From Candidatus Hydrogenedentota bacterium (GTDB lineage Bacteria > Hydrogenedentota > Hydrogenedentia > Hydrogenedentiales > GCA-2746185): a DNA stretch of 6,529 bases. The position numbers and the translations under genes are program-made. Under the pieces are notes generated by a model, which was given only the letters and a program-made list of their open reading frames with translations, made no database searches and was not told the origin of the DNA. This document shows positions 1-5,681 of this stretch, piece by piece; within the stretch, counting starts at the first letter, position 1, and each line of letters starts with the position of its first letter. The stretch covers positions 1 through 6,529 of the forward strand of contig DTSJ01000474.1 of the NCBI GenBank assembly GCA_012965445.1, given 5' to 3'.

Positions 1-60
1 GGGGACGAACCCCAGCCGGCTGGTGCTTGGGTTTATGCTTGCGACTGCTTTTTTGTCGAT
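1..60. repeat. Inverted copy of 1712-1771 (probable chimeric contig end)
   Basis: These 60 bases are the reverse complement of 1712-1771, inside the DASS transporter gene, with one mismatch (position 13 against 1759). The mismatch is a synonymous third-position change (Pro CCC against CCG) when read as transporter. The match stops exactly at 60/61, where the peroxiredoxin reading frame begins going the other way. The peroxiredoxin frame stays open through this block, but its translation there is antisense transporter. The junction carries ATCGACAAA, which would encode Ile-Asp-Lys, natural in a peroxiredoxin after 'WNYF', so the join may have occurred at microhomology. I infer an amplification or assembly chimera rather than a biological repeat. 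Confidence 0.85.
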
Positions 61-507
61 AAAATAGTTCCACCGATTGTAGAACCCGCGTGGCGTCTCT
101 ACACCGTAAGGCTTGCCGATCGTTCTTTCCGGATCACTGAGTATCGGGAAATCCGCATTGTGTTCTTCGGCGAACCGCTTGTTGTCTTCCGCCTTGTCAA
201 AACTCACCATAAAATAAGCTACATCGAACGCTTTGATCTCTTTACCGCTGTCACGCAGCGATTTACACTGGGCCGTTCAGCCACCAGTAAAAGCTTTTGG
301 GAAAAACGCAAGCACAACATGCTTCTTCCCCTTGAACTGCGACAGCGTATACGTCTTGCCGTCCGACCCCTCCAACTTAAAGTCTGGCGCCATATCGCCT
401 ACTTTCAGCTCCAACGCTTTCGATGCAACGCCGTCCTGCGCAGAGACCATACCCGCGCATACCAGCACAGCCGCAATAAAACACGTGGCTATAATCCTTC
501 TCAGCAT
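61..507 (-). CDS. Exported peroxiredoxin with selenocysteine (TGA) at the peroxidatic position, 3' end missing
   Basis: This is an AhpC/TSA-type peroxiredoxin that would reduce peroxides in the periplasm. Residues 1-23 form a Sec signal peptide with probable cleavage after VSA, before QDG. The thioredoxin-like domain follows ([11 protein letters not shown] at 37-47; SDPER and a '[15 protein letters not shown]' tail near 140-149). The universal PxxxTxxC motif reads P70-K-A-F-T74-G-G-[TGA]77, so an in-frame TGA at 279-277 stands exactly where the peroxidatic cysteine belongs. The frame continues with clear peroxiredoxin sequence for more than 70 codons, which excludes a real stop. C81 is the only other cysteine seen in the mature part and could be the resolving residue. 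The ATG at 507 has AGGAGG (516-521) 8 bases upstream. The gene lies 84 bp downstream of the transporter on the same strand. About 20-30 C-terminal residues are lost at the junction at 60. Without Sec decoding, a gene caller would report only a 76-residue stub at 277-507. Confidence 0.88.
244..262 (-). promoter_or_regulatory. Candidate bacterial SECIS element
   Basis: On the minus-strand mRNA, a 7-bp stem (262-256 paired with 250-244: AUCGCUG with CAGCGGU, one U-G wobble at 261/245) closes a 5-base loop, CGUGA (255-251). The loop starts 21 nt after the UGA at 279-277 and has G as its second base. Known bacterial SECIS elements have a short apical loop with a G in its first two positions, roughly 16-37 nt from the UGA, and bind SelB. 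All of these conditions are met. The hairpin lies in codons for S-L-R-D-S-G, so the base pairing depends partly on codon choice. Confidence 0.8.
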
Positions 508-591
508 TCCGAAATCCTCCTCACTTCAATCTGTCGTTATCGGTTCCGAACTTCATCCTACCTTAATCGGAAACGATTCTCCACCTAAACT

Positions 592-2127
592 CTATTCCGT
601 ACTTAACACCGCCCATTCCGGCACTTCCCCTAATACAATCTCGAAAACGGGTACCGCAAGGAAATAGGTAATTAGCGTAATCAACATCACCCCTATCAAG
701 TTCAATAAGATCCCGGCCCGCGCCATCTGCGCTACCGTAATGTGTCCGCCTCCAAACACAATCGCATTCGGAGGCGTAGCCACAGGCAGCATGAACGCGC
801 AAGAAGCACTCATGGCCGCAGGAATCATCAGCAGAAGAGGATTCACCCCCAGCGCTCCAGCGACTGACATGCCAAGAATGGGAAGCATGATCGATGTGGT
901 GGCGACGTTGGACGTCATCTCGGTCAAGAAAGTGAGCATCAGCGCAATACATACGATTACGAGCAGCGGCGAGACTCCCTCGAGCATGTTGAGCTTATCT
1001 CCGGTCCATTCGACGAGTCCAGTGGATCCGAAGGCTTTGGCGAGGGCGAGTCCGCCGCCGAAGAGAATCAGAACGCCCCAGGGAATCTTGACCGCCCATT
1101 CCCAGTCCAGCGCAAACTCCCGCTTCTTGAGATCCACAGGTATCGCAAACAAAACGATCGCGAAAAACATGGCAACGGTGCTGTTGCGAATATAAGTGGG
1201 ATCAGGAAACAGGTTGGCCCAGCCCGGAATTGTCAGACTACCAATCTCAATGTCCTTCAAAAATATCCAGCTCAACGCCGTCATAATCCAGACGATCAGC
1301 ACAATCGTCTCACCTCTACTCATTTTCCCCAGTGATGTCAAACGATTTTGAATCTCTTCCCGCGCACCCTCAAAATGAAGATCCTTGAAATGAAATAACA
1401 ACCGCGTCATCAGCAGCCACGCCAGAGGTAGCATAATCGCGCTAAACGGTACGCCGATAATCATCCACTGCACGAAACCAATATCCGGCGCATCAGGGAA
1501 CATCTCGCCATATTGCGAGAGCAGCACCCCGTTCGGCGGCGTACCAATCAAGGTCGCTACCCCGCCAATACTCGCCGAATACGCAACCCCCAACAACAGA
1601 CACACCGCAAACTGCGCCACATCCCCTTTGCCCGATCGCTTCCCCATCTCATCAATCACCGCCATCGCGATCGGCAGCATCATCAAAGTCGTCGCAGTAT
1701 TCGATATCCACATCGACAAAAAAGCAGTCGCAAGCATAAACCCAAGCACCAGCCGGCTCGGGTTCGTCCCCGTCCGCACCACAATATTCAGCGCGATCCG
1801 CTCATGCAGGTTCCACTTCTGCATCGCCATCGCGATAAAAAAACCACCCATAAACAGGAATATATTGTCATCCCCGTAAGCCAGCGTTACGTCCTTCCCC
1901 GACAACACCCCCAGCAAAGGATACAATCCAATTGGCAGCAGCGCCGTAGCCGCCAGAGGCAGTGCCTCCGTCATCCACCACACAGCCATCAGAAAAGCCA
2001 CCGCGCCCGCCCGATGCCCCTCAGGAGTCATCCCTTCAGGAGTCGGCAGCAACAGCAGTACAAAAAACAATACCAGTCCACCAACAAGACCCACTCGCTT
2101 CTGCAAAGAATACCCCTCGACCGACAT
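592..2127 (-). CDS. DASS/SLC13-family sodium-coupled anion (dicarboxylate-type) symporter
   Basis: This is a 511-residue inner-membrane transporter of the divalent anion:Na+ symporter family (relatives: VcINDY, NadC, SLC13), of normal length for the family. It has about 11-12 hydrophobic segments. The inverted-repeat architecture is visible: first-half S142-N143-T144 followed by ATTLMMLPIA, with TPPNG at 196-200; second-half S406-N407-V408 followed by ATTSIMLPIL, with TPPNA at 451-455. In this family the SNT motifs at the hairpin tips bind sodium and substrate carboxylate. The third residue of the second motif is Val instead of Thr. The probable substrate is a C4-dicarboxylate or similar anion, but sulfate or other anions cannot be excluded. 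The start at 2127 has GAGG 7 bases upstream, with a candidate promoter at 2165-2194. The peroxiredoxin gene follows after 84 bp with no obvious terminator, so the two may be cotranscribed. Confidence 0.92.
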   Translation of the reverse strand: MSVEGYSLQKRVGLVGGLVLFFVLLLLPTPEGMTPEGHRAGAVAFLMAVWWMTEALPLAATALLPIGLYPLLGVLSGKDVTLAYGDDNIFLFMGGFFIAMAMQKWNLHERIALNIVVRTGTNPSRLVLGFMLATAFLSMWISNTATTLMMLPIAMAVIDEMGKRSGKGDVAQFAVCLLLGVAYSASIGGVATLIGTPPNGVLLSQYGEMFPDAPDIGFVQWMIIGVPFSAIMLPLAWLLMTRLLFHFKDLHFEGAREEIQNRLTSLGKMSRGETIVLIVWIMTALSWIFLKDIEIGSLTIPGWANLFPDPTYIRNSTVAMFFAIVLFAIPVDLKKREFALDWEWAVKIPWGVLILFGGGLALAKAFGSTGLVEWTGDKLNMLEGVSPLLVIVCIALMLTFLTEMTSNVATTSIMLPILGMSVAGALGVNPLLLMIPAAMSASCAFMLPVATPPNAIVFGGGHITVAQMARAGILLNLIGVMLITLITYFLAVPVFEIVLGEVPEWAVLSTE

Positions 2128-2164
2128 ACCAGTTCCTCACCATTCCATCGTCCAGAAAACACCC

Positions 2165-2194
2165 CTTATACCAATTCCCCCGACACAAAGTCAC
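2165..2194 (-). promoter_or_regulatory. Candidate sigma-70 promoter for the DASS transporter
   Basis: On the minus strand, GTGACT (2194-2189, 4 of 6 to TTGACA) is followed after 18 bases by TATAAG (2170-2165, 5 of 6 to TATAAT). Transcription would start near 2158, about 30 bases before the transporter ATG at 2127. It lies in the 82-bp gap after the glycosyltransferase stop, suggesting the transporter is not solely dependent on upstream readthrough. The evidence is consensus match only. Confidence 0.4.
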
Positions 2195-2209
2195 CCCCTG
2201 GATATTTCG

Positions 2210-2683
2210 TCAGGAAAGCAGCGTCGCCCGAATATGCCCGACCAGTTCATCCTTCGCGGGAGCATAGTCCACGTAAGCCTCCGGCGGATTCGCGCACGCC
2301 TCCGCCAAGTCTTCGATCTCCGTCACCATGCGCCCCCATCCTCGCCGCACGATGGCCTCCCCAATTTCAAGCTGGTGATCATTGTTGTGCTCCACGAACT
2401 TCCTGAGTCGCGGAACCACCACAAGCATATTCTTCACCTGCAGAGCATCAATAACCGAACCGATGCCCCCGTGACACACAATTACCCGTGCGTCCCGCTG
2501 CAAAGCGATCACATCCTCCCTCGACTTAAAATCAAAATGCTCGCAATGCGCAGGCAGCGTCGCACCCATCCCCGTCTGAACCACAACACGCTCGCCCGAC
2601 GACTCCGCAACGCCATCCATCGCATGGATAAGCCGCGGAAAATCCAGATACATCGTGCCGATCGTAACGTAAATTATAATCAG
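2210..2683 (-). CDS. Alg13/PssE-like glycosyltransferase (GT28 C-terminal domain), apparent CTG start
   Basis: This is a 157-residue single-domain protein resembling the GT28 C-terminal/Alg13 fold (PssE, EpsE-type subunits), which binds the UDP-sugar donor. With the CTG start it begins (M)IIIYVTIGT, the family's N-terminal glycine loop, then DFPRLIHAMD (14-23). It has CHGGIGS at 70-76 and PR at 91-92 followed by EHNNDHQ at 98-104, all hallmarks of the family. The first ATG (2653) would cut off the VTIGT strand, so translation must begin upstream. An in-frame TAA at 2686-2684 limits the options to CTG 2683 or the ATT/ATA codons just after it. No Shine-Dalgarno is evident, so coupling to the abutting upstream stop is likely. 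A one-base error is possible: deleting the C would give the classic overlapping TAATG. Such proteins normally need an Alg14/PssD membrane partner, and none is visible here. Confidence 0.8.
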   Translation of the reverse strand: MIIIYVTIGTMYLDFPRLIHAMDGVAESSGERVVVQTGMGATLPAHCEHFDFKSREDVIALQRDARVIVCHGGIGSVIDALQVKNMLVVVPRLRKFVEHNNDHQLEIGEAIVRRGWGRMVTEIEDLAEACANPPEAYVDYAPAKDELVGHIRATLLS

Positions 2684-2755
2684 TTATCGAAACGACAGCA
2701 GATCGAGTACTTTCTTCGCAAACTCCACCCGTTCAGGCACAAGTACACAATCGGC
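2684..2755 (-). CDS. 3' tail of an unidentified gene (23 codons), 5' part missing at a junction
   Basis: This is an open stretch of 23 codons ending in TAA at 2686-2684, in the same frame as the downstream glycosyltransferase and directly abutting its CTG. The peptide ends VPERVEFAKKVLDLLSFR, which looks like a C-terminal amphipathic helix, and about half of its codons begin with G, a coding-like bias. The frame is closed upstream by TAA at 2758-2756, with no credible start. I infer the rest of the gene was lost at the break around 2756-2760. It is too short to assign; it need not be the expected Alg14-type partner. It could be non-coding by chance. Confidence 0.35.
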   Translation of the reverse strand, partial: ADCVLVPERVEFAKKVLDLLSFR

Positions 2756-2777
2756 TTAAACGAAGAAGAGGAACCTA

Positions 2778-3380
2778 ATGTTCCCTTTTCCATATGGGAA
2801 ATCCGGGGTTATGGCGTGGTCCTATGCTTTCGTATGGATCACATCTTGGCTCGCGCGGAGAAAGAAGCCCTGGTGCGAGTGGGCAATCGCGATCCCCGTT
2901 GCAGCCGTCCTGATTCGTATCGCAGTTTCTTTCGCAGCGTTAGCCGGAGACTCGTTGGAGTATGCCGGCGGAGCAAACGTAACGCTCGCCAGAAAACATC
3001 CGCAGTGGCGCGAGCCCTGCACCTGGGTCAAGGAACATCGACAGGCAGATACTGTCATCCTCACAACTACGTTTTTACCCGTTATGCATTATGTCGGCGA
3101 AGTTGACGATTGGTATCCCACCCGCGCACTGTGGTGGGAAATAGACGAATCCGGCAAAGACAATCTTAAAACACTCGAAGACTTACAGGCCTATATGGAA
3201 CGCAACCCACGCGGGTACTTCATCTCGGAATGGTGGCGTTTTGATCGAAATGTTGCGCCAATGCTCGACAGCGACTTCGATCCCGATATCAAATGGGTAA
3301 GGGAGAACATGACGCGAATCGAAGAGACCTCGAATGAAGACGTGACCGTCTGGACCTGGGGACTGGACGAGATCCCCTGA
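2778..3380 (+). CDS. C-terminal portion of a PMT/ArnT-like membrane glycosyltransferase, probably 5'-truncated
   Basis: This 200-residue product has two hydrophobic segments (about 11-25 and 35-57) separated by the basic loop ARRKK, then a soluble domain (about 60-200). 'TWVKEHRQADTVIL' leading to 'VMHYVGEVDDWY' resembles the region after the last membrane segments of GT39-type dolichyl/undecaprenyl-phosphate-sugar transferases. Those enzymes are usually 450-600 residues with about ten further N-terminal membrane segments and an acidic catalytic loop, all absent here. The frame is open only six codons upstream (to TAA at 2757-2759). The ATG at 2778 does have AGAGG 6 bases upstream, so a genuine short protein is possible. 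I favour truncation at the break near 2758, because catalytic parts are missing and a minus-strand gene is cut at the same place. Family assignment is moderate; the reading frame itself is certain. Confidence 0.6.
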   Translation: MFPFPYGKSGVMAWSYAFVWITSWLARRKKPWCEWAIAIPVAAVLIRIAVSFAALAGDSLEYAGGANVTLARKHPQWREPCTWVKEHRQADTVILTTTFLPVMHYVGEVDDWYPTRALWWEIDESGKDNLKTLEDLQAYMERNPRGYFISEWWRFDRNVAPMLDSDFDPDIKWVRENMTRIEETSNEDVTVWTWGLDEIP

Positions 3381-3453
3381 TTATCGAGACGACTATTGCT
3401 TTTAAGGCGAAATCGTTCTATCATGGATGCAATCGCATTCAGGATTCCGCAAT

Positions 3454-4302
3454 ATGACACTCACTATCGATCAGGAACTTCCAGTCCACACCGTCGTCGC
3501 ACACAACTACGCTTCGGAGTCTTCAAATAAAATCCACAGTGACGAGGTCGCGGGCAATTTCGGTTTTCGCGGAGGCCTTGTTCCAGGCGTAGGTGTCTAC
3601 GCCTACATGACCGTCCCCATCGTCAAAGAACTCGGCGTAGACTGGCTCGAACGCGGCACGATGTCCGGAAAGTTCATCAACCCGATCTACGACGGGGAGA
3701 CCGTCACTGTTCAAGCTAGAGTCGCTGACATCGATCCCCTCCGAATCGTAATCAGTGCGCTAAACGAAGCCGGCGAACTCTGCGGAGTCGGAGAGGCATC
3801 ACTGCCCGATAATCATCTGGACGAAGTTCATTTCTACGACTATCCGCTGCACCCAACCCCTCTCGAATCGGAACGACTAGCCCCAGAGATCGCGGCGTTT
3901 GACGAGAATCATCCATTGGGTACGCTTGAGTATACTATCGATCTCAGCAATCCCGAAGGCGAATTCGCCAATTTTCTGGATGAAGTGCGCGATGATTCCA
4001 AAATTTACCGCTCAAAAACTCCGCAACACCATCCCGCCCATATCGCGCATCAGGCCAACCAGATTCTCGTAAGGAACGTAAACCTCGGCCCCTGGATTCA
4101 TACCGCCACTGACGTCCGCCACCACGTATTGCCCAAACATAAGGAAGAAGTTTCGTTGCGCGGAAGAATCGCGCATGTCTACTCGAAAAGAGAACACGAA
4201 ATAGTGGTGATGGATCTCGCCTTGTTTGGAGAGGCAGATCGACTCATCATGCATCTCACCCACAGTGCCATCATTAAACCGGCTGCCATCAAGGCCGAGT
4301 GA
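3454..4302 (+). CDS. Double-hotdog MaoC-like protein (putative acyl-CoA hydratase or thioester-binding protein)
   Basis: This is a 282-residue protein with two tandem hotdog-like halves. The first half has the MaoC signature SSNKIHSDEVAGNFGFRGG (about 23-41) running into LVPGVGVYAYM. The second has HPAHIAHQANQ at 193-203, GPWIH at 212-216 and RHHVLPKHKEEVSLRGRI after it. Classical (R)-hydratases use GDxNPxH; here the matching stretch is E-S23-S-N-K-I-H28, so the His is kept but the catalytic Asp is Ser. I recall relatives with an SENKIH-type motif, so this may be typical of a subfamily rather than decay. Hydratase activity is therefore uncertain. The start at 3454 (MTLTIDQELP) is preferred over ATG 3427 because AGGA lies 9 bases upstream and the family begins there. 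It follows the membrane protein by 73 bp and converges with the MBL gene, 3 bp apart. Confidence 0.8.
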   Translation: MTLTIDQELPVHTVVAHNYASESSNKIHSDEVAGNFGFRGGLVPGVGVYAYMTVPIVKELGVDWLERGTMSGKFINPIYDGETVTVQARVADIDPLRIVISALNEAGELCGVGEASLPDNHLDEVHFYDYPLHPTPLESERLAPEIAAFDENHPLGTLEYTIDLSNPEGEFANFLDEVRDDSKIYRSKTPQHHPAHIAHQANQILVRNVNLGPWIHTATDVRHHVLPKHKEEVSLRGRIAHVYSKREHEIVVMDLALFGEADRLIMHLTHSAIIKPAAIKAE

Positions 4303-4305
4303 CCC

Positions 4306-5319
4306 TCATTCCGACTGTCGATACATCGGCACCACCATCGGGTCCGCCTCCACTTCGTCAATATTCATGATCAGCAGCCTGCCGCGTTCATACAGATACT
4401 CAAGATGCGCCCCCGTCTCAAGCATCGCCAGCAGAATATGGTAATTCATCTGCTTACCGAACAGGCCTTCTGAAACGTCAGCCATCGCCTTCGGCTCCTC
4501 CAGCAAATTAAAGGTCTTCTCGAGTCGGCCGTCATGAAATCCAATCGTATCGTCGATGCGCTCCTGCCAGCCCTCCATTTCCAGCTCATGTCCGGCCAGC
4601 GCAACACGCACGCCCTCAAGTTTACGGATCTTGCGCAGCGACTCGATATAATGGCCCACACCCGTGTACCGAGTAATCGACTCCGGCGACTGGTTCGGCG
4701 TTACCCGTGACAGCACATGATCCGCCGTAAACAATATGTCATCAAGCTGCATACACACCTGGCCCGGGCAATGACCCGGCGCATGATGGGAAACTAGCGA
4801 ACTCCCCTCAACCGGGCCCTCGTCAAAAGTAAAATCCACCTTCCGCGCTTGAAACGTGTCCTTCGACCATTTGTTCATCTGCAAAAGAGCATCTACGCGG
4901 TCAGCGGACATTCCGGAACGGTTCAAAAAATGACGTAGCGCTGTGCTCGTCCCTAGCAGCCGCTCCCGAAAATGCTGTATTACATTTGCGTCCAGCTCGT
5001 GAATGCCCAGTTCCGCGTCCGACTGCTCGACAACAAAATTCACCCCGCCGAAATGATCGATATGGCCATGCGTAACAATCACCCGCTCAACATCTTTCAG
5101 GCCAATCTTCTCCCCAAACTCCGATTGAAGATTCTCGAAGCACTCCGCAAGGTTCTGATTCGAATCATCCATCCCCGACCCCGTATCGATCAGCGTAATC
5201 TTGTCGTCGAGGACAAGATAGCAGTTTGTGACGTGATCGGAAAAAGCCTCCACCGGCAGTTTGTAAACCTTGATTCCGCTCGAAGTCGTGTGCAGCTTCA
5301 TTGTTCTGTCGTTAATCAT
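4306..5319 (-). CDS. MBL-fold metallo-hydrolase with a C-terminal helical (winged-helix-like) domain
   Basis: This is a 337-residue cytoplasmic protein with no signal peptide. It carries the complete metallo-beta-lactamase-fold metal ligand set: H84-G-H86-I-D88-H89, then H183 in HAPGHCPG, D200 in FTADH, and H244 in AGHE, consistent with a binuclear metal centre. IDTGSG at 44-49 is the usual early strand-turn. After the core, residues about 255-320 are helical, ending in HILLAMLETGAHLEYLYERG, like the winged-helix domain of LACTB2-type/hydroxyacylglutathione-hydrolase-like MBL proteins. The substrate is unknown; thioester, lactone or nucleic acid hydrolysis are all possible. The start at 5319 is supported by GAGGG 7 bases upstream; the internal Met7 has no ribosome site. 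It is divergent from the glutaredoxin gene and may share its promoter region. Confidence 0.9.
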   Translation of the reverse strand: MINDRTMKLHTTSSGIKVYKLPVEAFSDHVTNCYLVLDDKITLIDTGSGMDDSNQNLAECFENLQSEFGEKIGLKDVERVIVTHGHIDHFGGVNFVVEQSDAELGIHELDANVIQHFRERLLGTSTALRHFLNRSGMSADRVDALLQMNKWSKDTFQARKVDFTFDEGPVEGSSLVSHHAPGHCPGQVCMQLDDILFTADHVLSRVTPNQSPESITRYTGVGHYIESLRKIRKLEGVRVALAGHELEMEGWQERIDDTIGFHDGRLEKTFNLLEEPKAMADVSEGLFGKQMNYHILLAMLETGAHLEYLYERGRLLIMNIDEVEADPMVVPMYRQSE

Positions 5320-5342
5320 TCCGTGTCCCTCATCGCTTCAAC

Positions 5343-5372
5343 TTGCCAGTATGCTTAAACATGCGGTATAAT
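5343..5372 (+). promoter_or_regulatory. Strong sigma-70-type promoter for the glutaredoxin gene
   Basis: TTGCCA (5343-5348) is separated by 18 bases from a perfect TATAAT (5367-5372). Transcription is expected near 5379, giving a leader of about 24 bases that contains GGAG (5390-5393) 9 bases before the ATG at 5403. This is the best promoter match in the window. Confidence 0.65.
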
Positions 5373-5376
5373 TATA
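5367..5376. promoter_or_regulatory. Palindromic -10 (TATAATTATA), possible bidirectional promoter
   Basis: TATAATTATA is a perfect palindrome, giving a consensus -10 on both strands (plus 5367-5372, minus 5376-5371). On the minus strand it would start transcription near 5364, about 45 bases before the MBL ATG at 5319. No good minus-strand -35 is visible at 16-18 bp spacing, so use in that direction is an inference. Confidence 0.35.
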
Positions 5377-5402
5377 GCGTAATCGAAGTGGAGAAGACAT
5401 AA

Positions 5403-5654
5403 ATGAGCCGCGAAATTTTTCTATATAGCGCGAAAATGTGCGGAGACTGCCAGCACTTGAAAGCCTACATGGATGCCGAAGGAATCGAATACACCTTGAA
5501 GGATATTCGTGAAAACCCAGCGGACGGTGAGGAACTGGAACAAAAAACGGGGAAACTCGGCGTTCCGTATCTGGTAATCGACGGCGAATGGATTCGCGGC
5601 TACGACGTTGGAAAAGCCTTCTCTCAAGAATTCGCAGATAATCTCTTCGCGTAA
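5403..5654 (+). CDS. Small glutaredoxin/NrdH-like thiol oxidoreductase (CGDC)
   Basis: This is an 83-residue single-domain thioredoxin-fold protein, the usual size for a bacterial glutaredoxin. The first strand EIFLYS leads into the active site C13-G-D-C16 at the start of helix 1. The cis-proline is P55 in GVPYLVIDG, and the G66-Y67-D68 turn matches the family's conserved GxD region. It would reduce disulfides or glutathione mixed disulfides in the cytoplasm. CGDC is unusual against the classical CPYC (Grx) or CVQC-like (NrdH) motifs; the acidic residue should alter cysteine pKa and redox potential. It stands alone behind its own near-consensus promoter, divergent from the MBL hydrolase and convergent with the 2TM protein 27 bp beyond its stop. 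The electron donor cannot be told from the sequence. Confidence 0.9.
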   Translation: MSREIFLYSAKMCGDCQHLKAYMDAEGIEYTLKDIRENPADGEELEQKTGKLGVPYLVIDGEWIRGYDVGKAFSQEFADNLFA

Positions 5655-5681
5655 GATCGAGTTACAGAAGGGACTTACTCG

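Noticed and set aside
277..279. TGA as a true stop or nonsense mutation in the peroxiredoxin
   Set aside because: Its exact position at the peroxidatic residue, the intact frame afterwards and the SECIS-like hairpin all favour selenocysteine.
508..591. Promoter or leader element before the peroxiredoxin
   Set aside because: Only a short imperfect TTCCG/CGGAA pairing is visible and no credible -10/-35 pair, so cotranscription with the transporter is as likely.
1513..2406. 297-codon open frame on the plus strand
   Set aside because: It lies antisense to the transporter and glycosyltransferase, its product is a low-complexity Arg/His/Pro/Ser-rich chain, and it has no ribosome site. It is a shadow of the real minus-strand codons.
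2234..3106. 290-codon plus-strand open frame bridging the break near 2758
   Set aside because: It is antisense to the glycosyltransferase and out of frame with the PMT-like gene, with no family features. It is a chance open frame.
3427..3453. Upstream ATG for the MaoC-like gene
   Set aside because: No Shine-Dalgarno lies near it, and the nine extra residues fall outside the family's usual N-terminus; ATG 3454 has AGGA 9 bases upstream.
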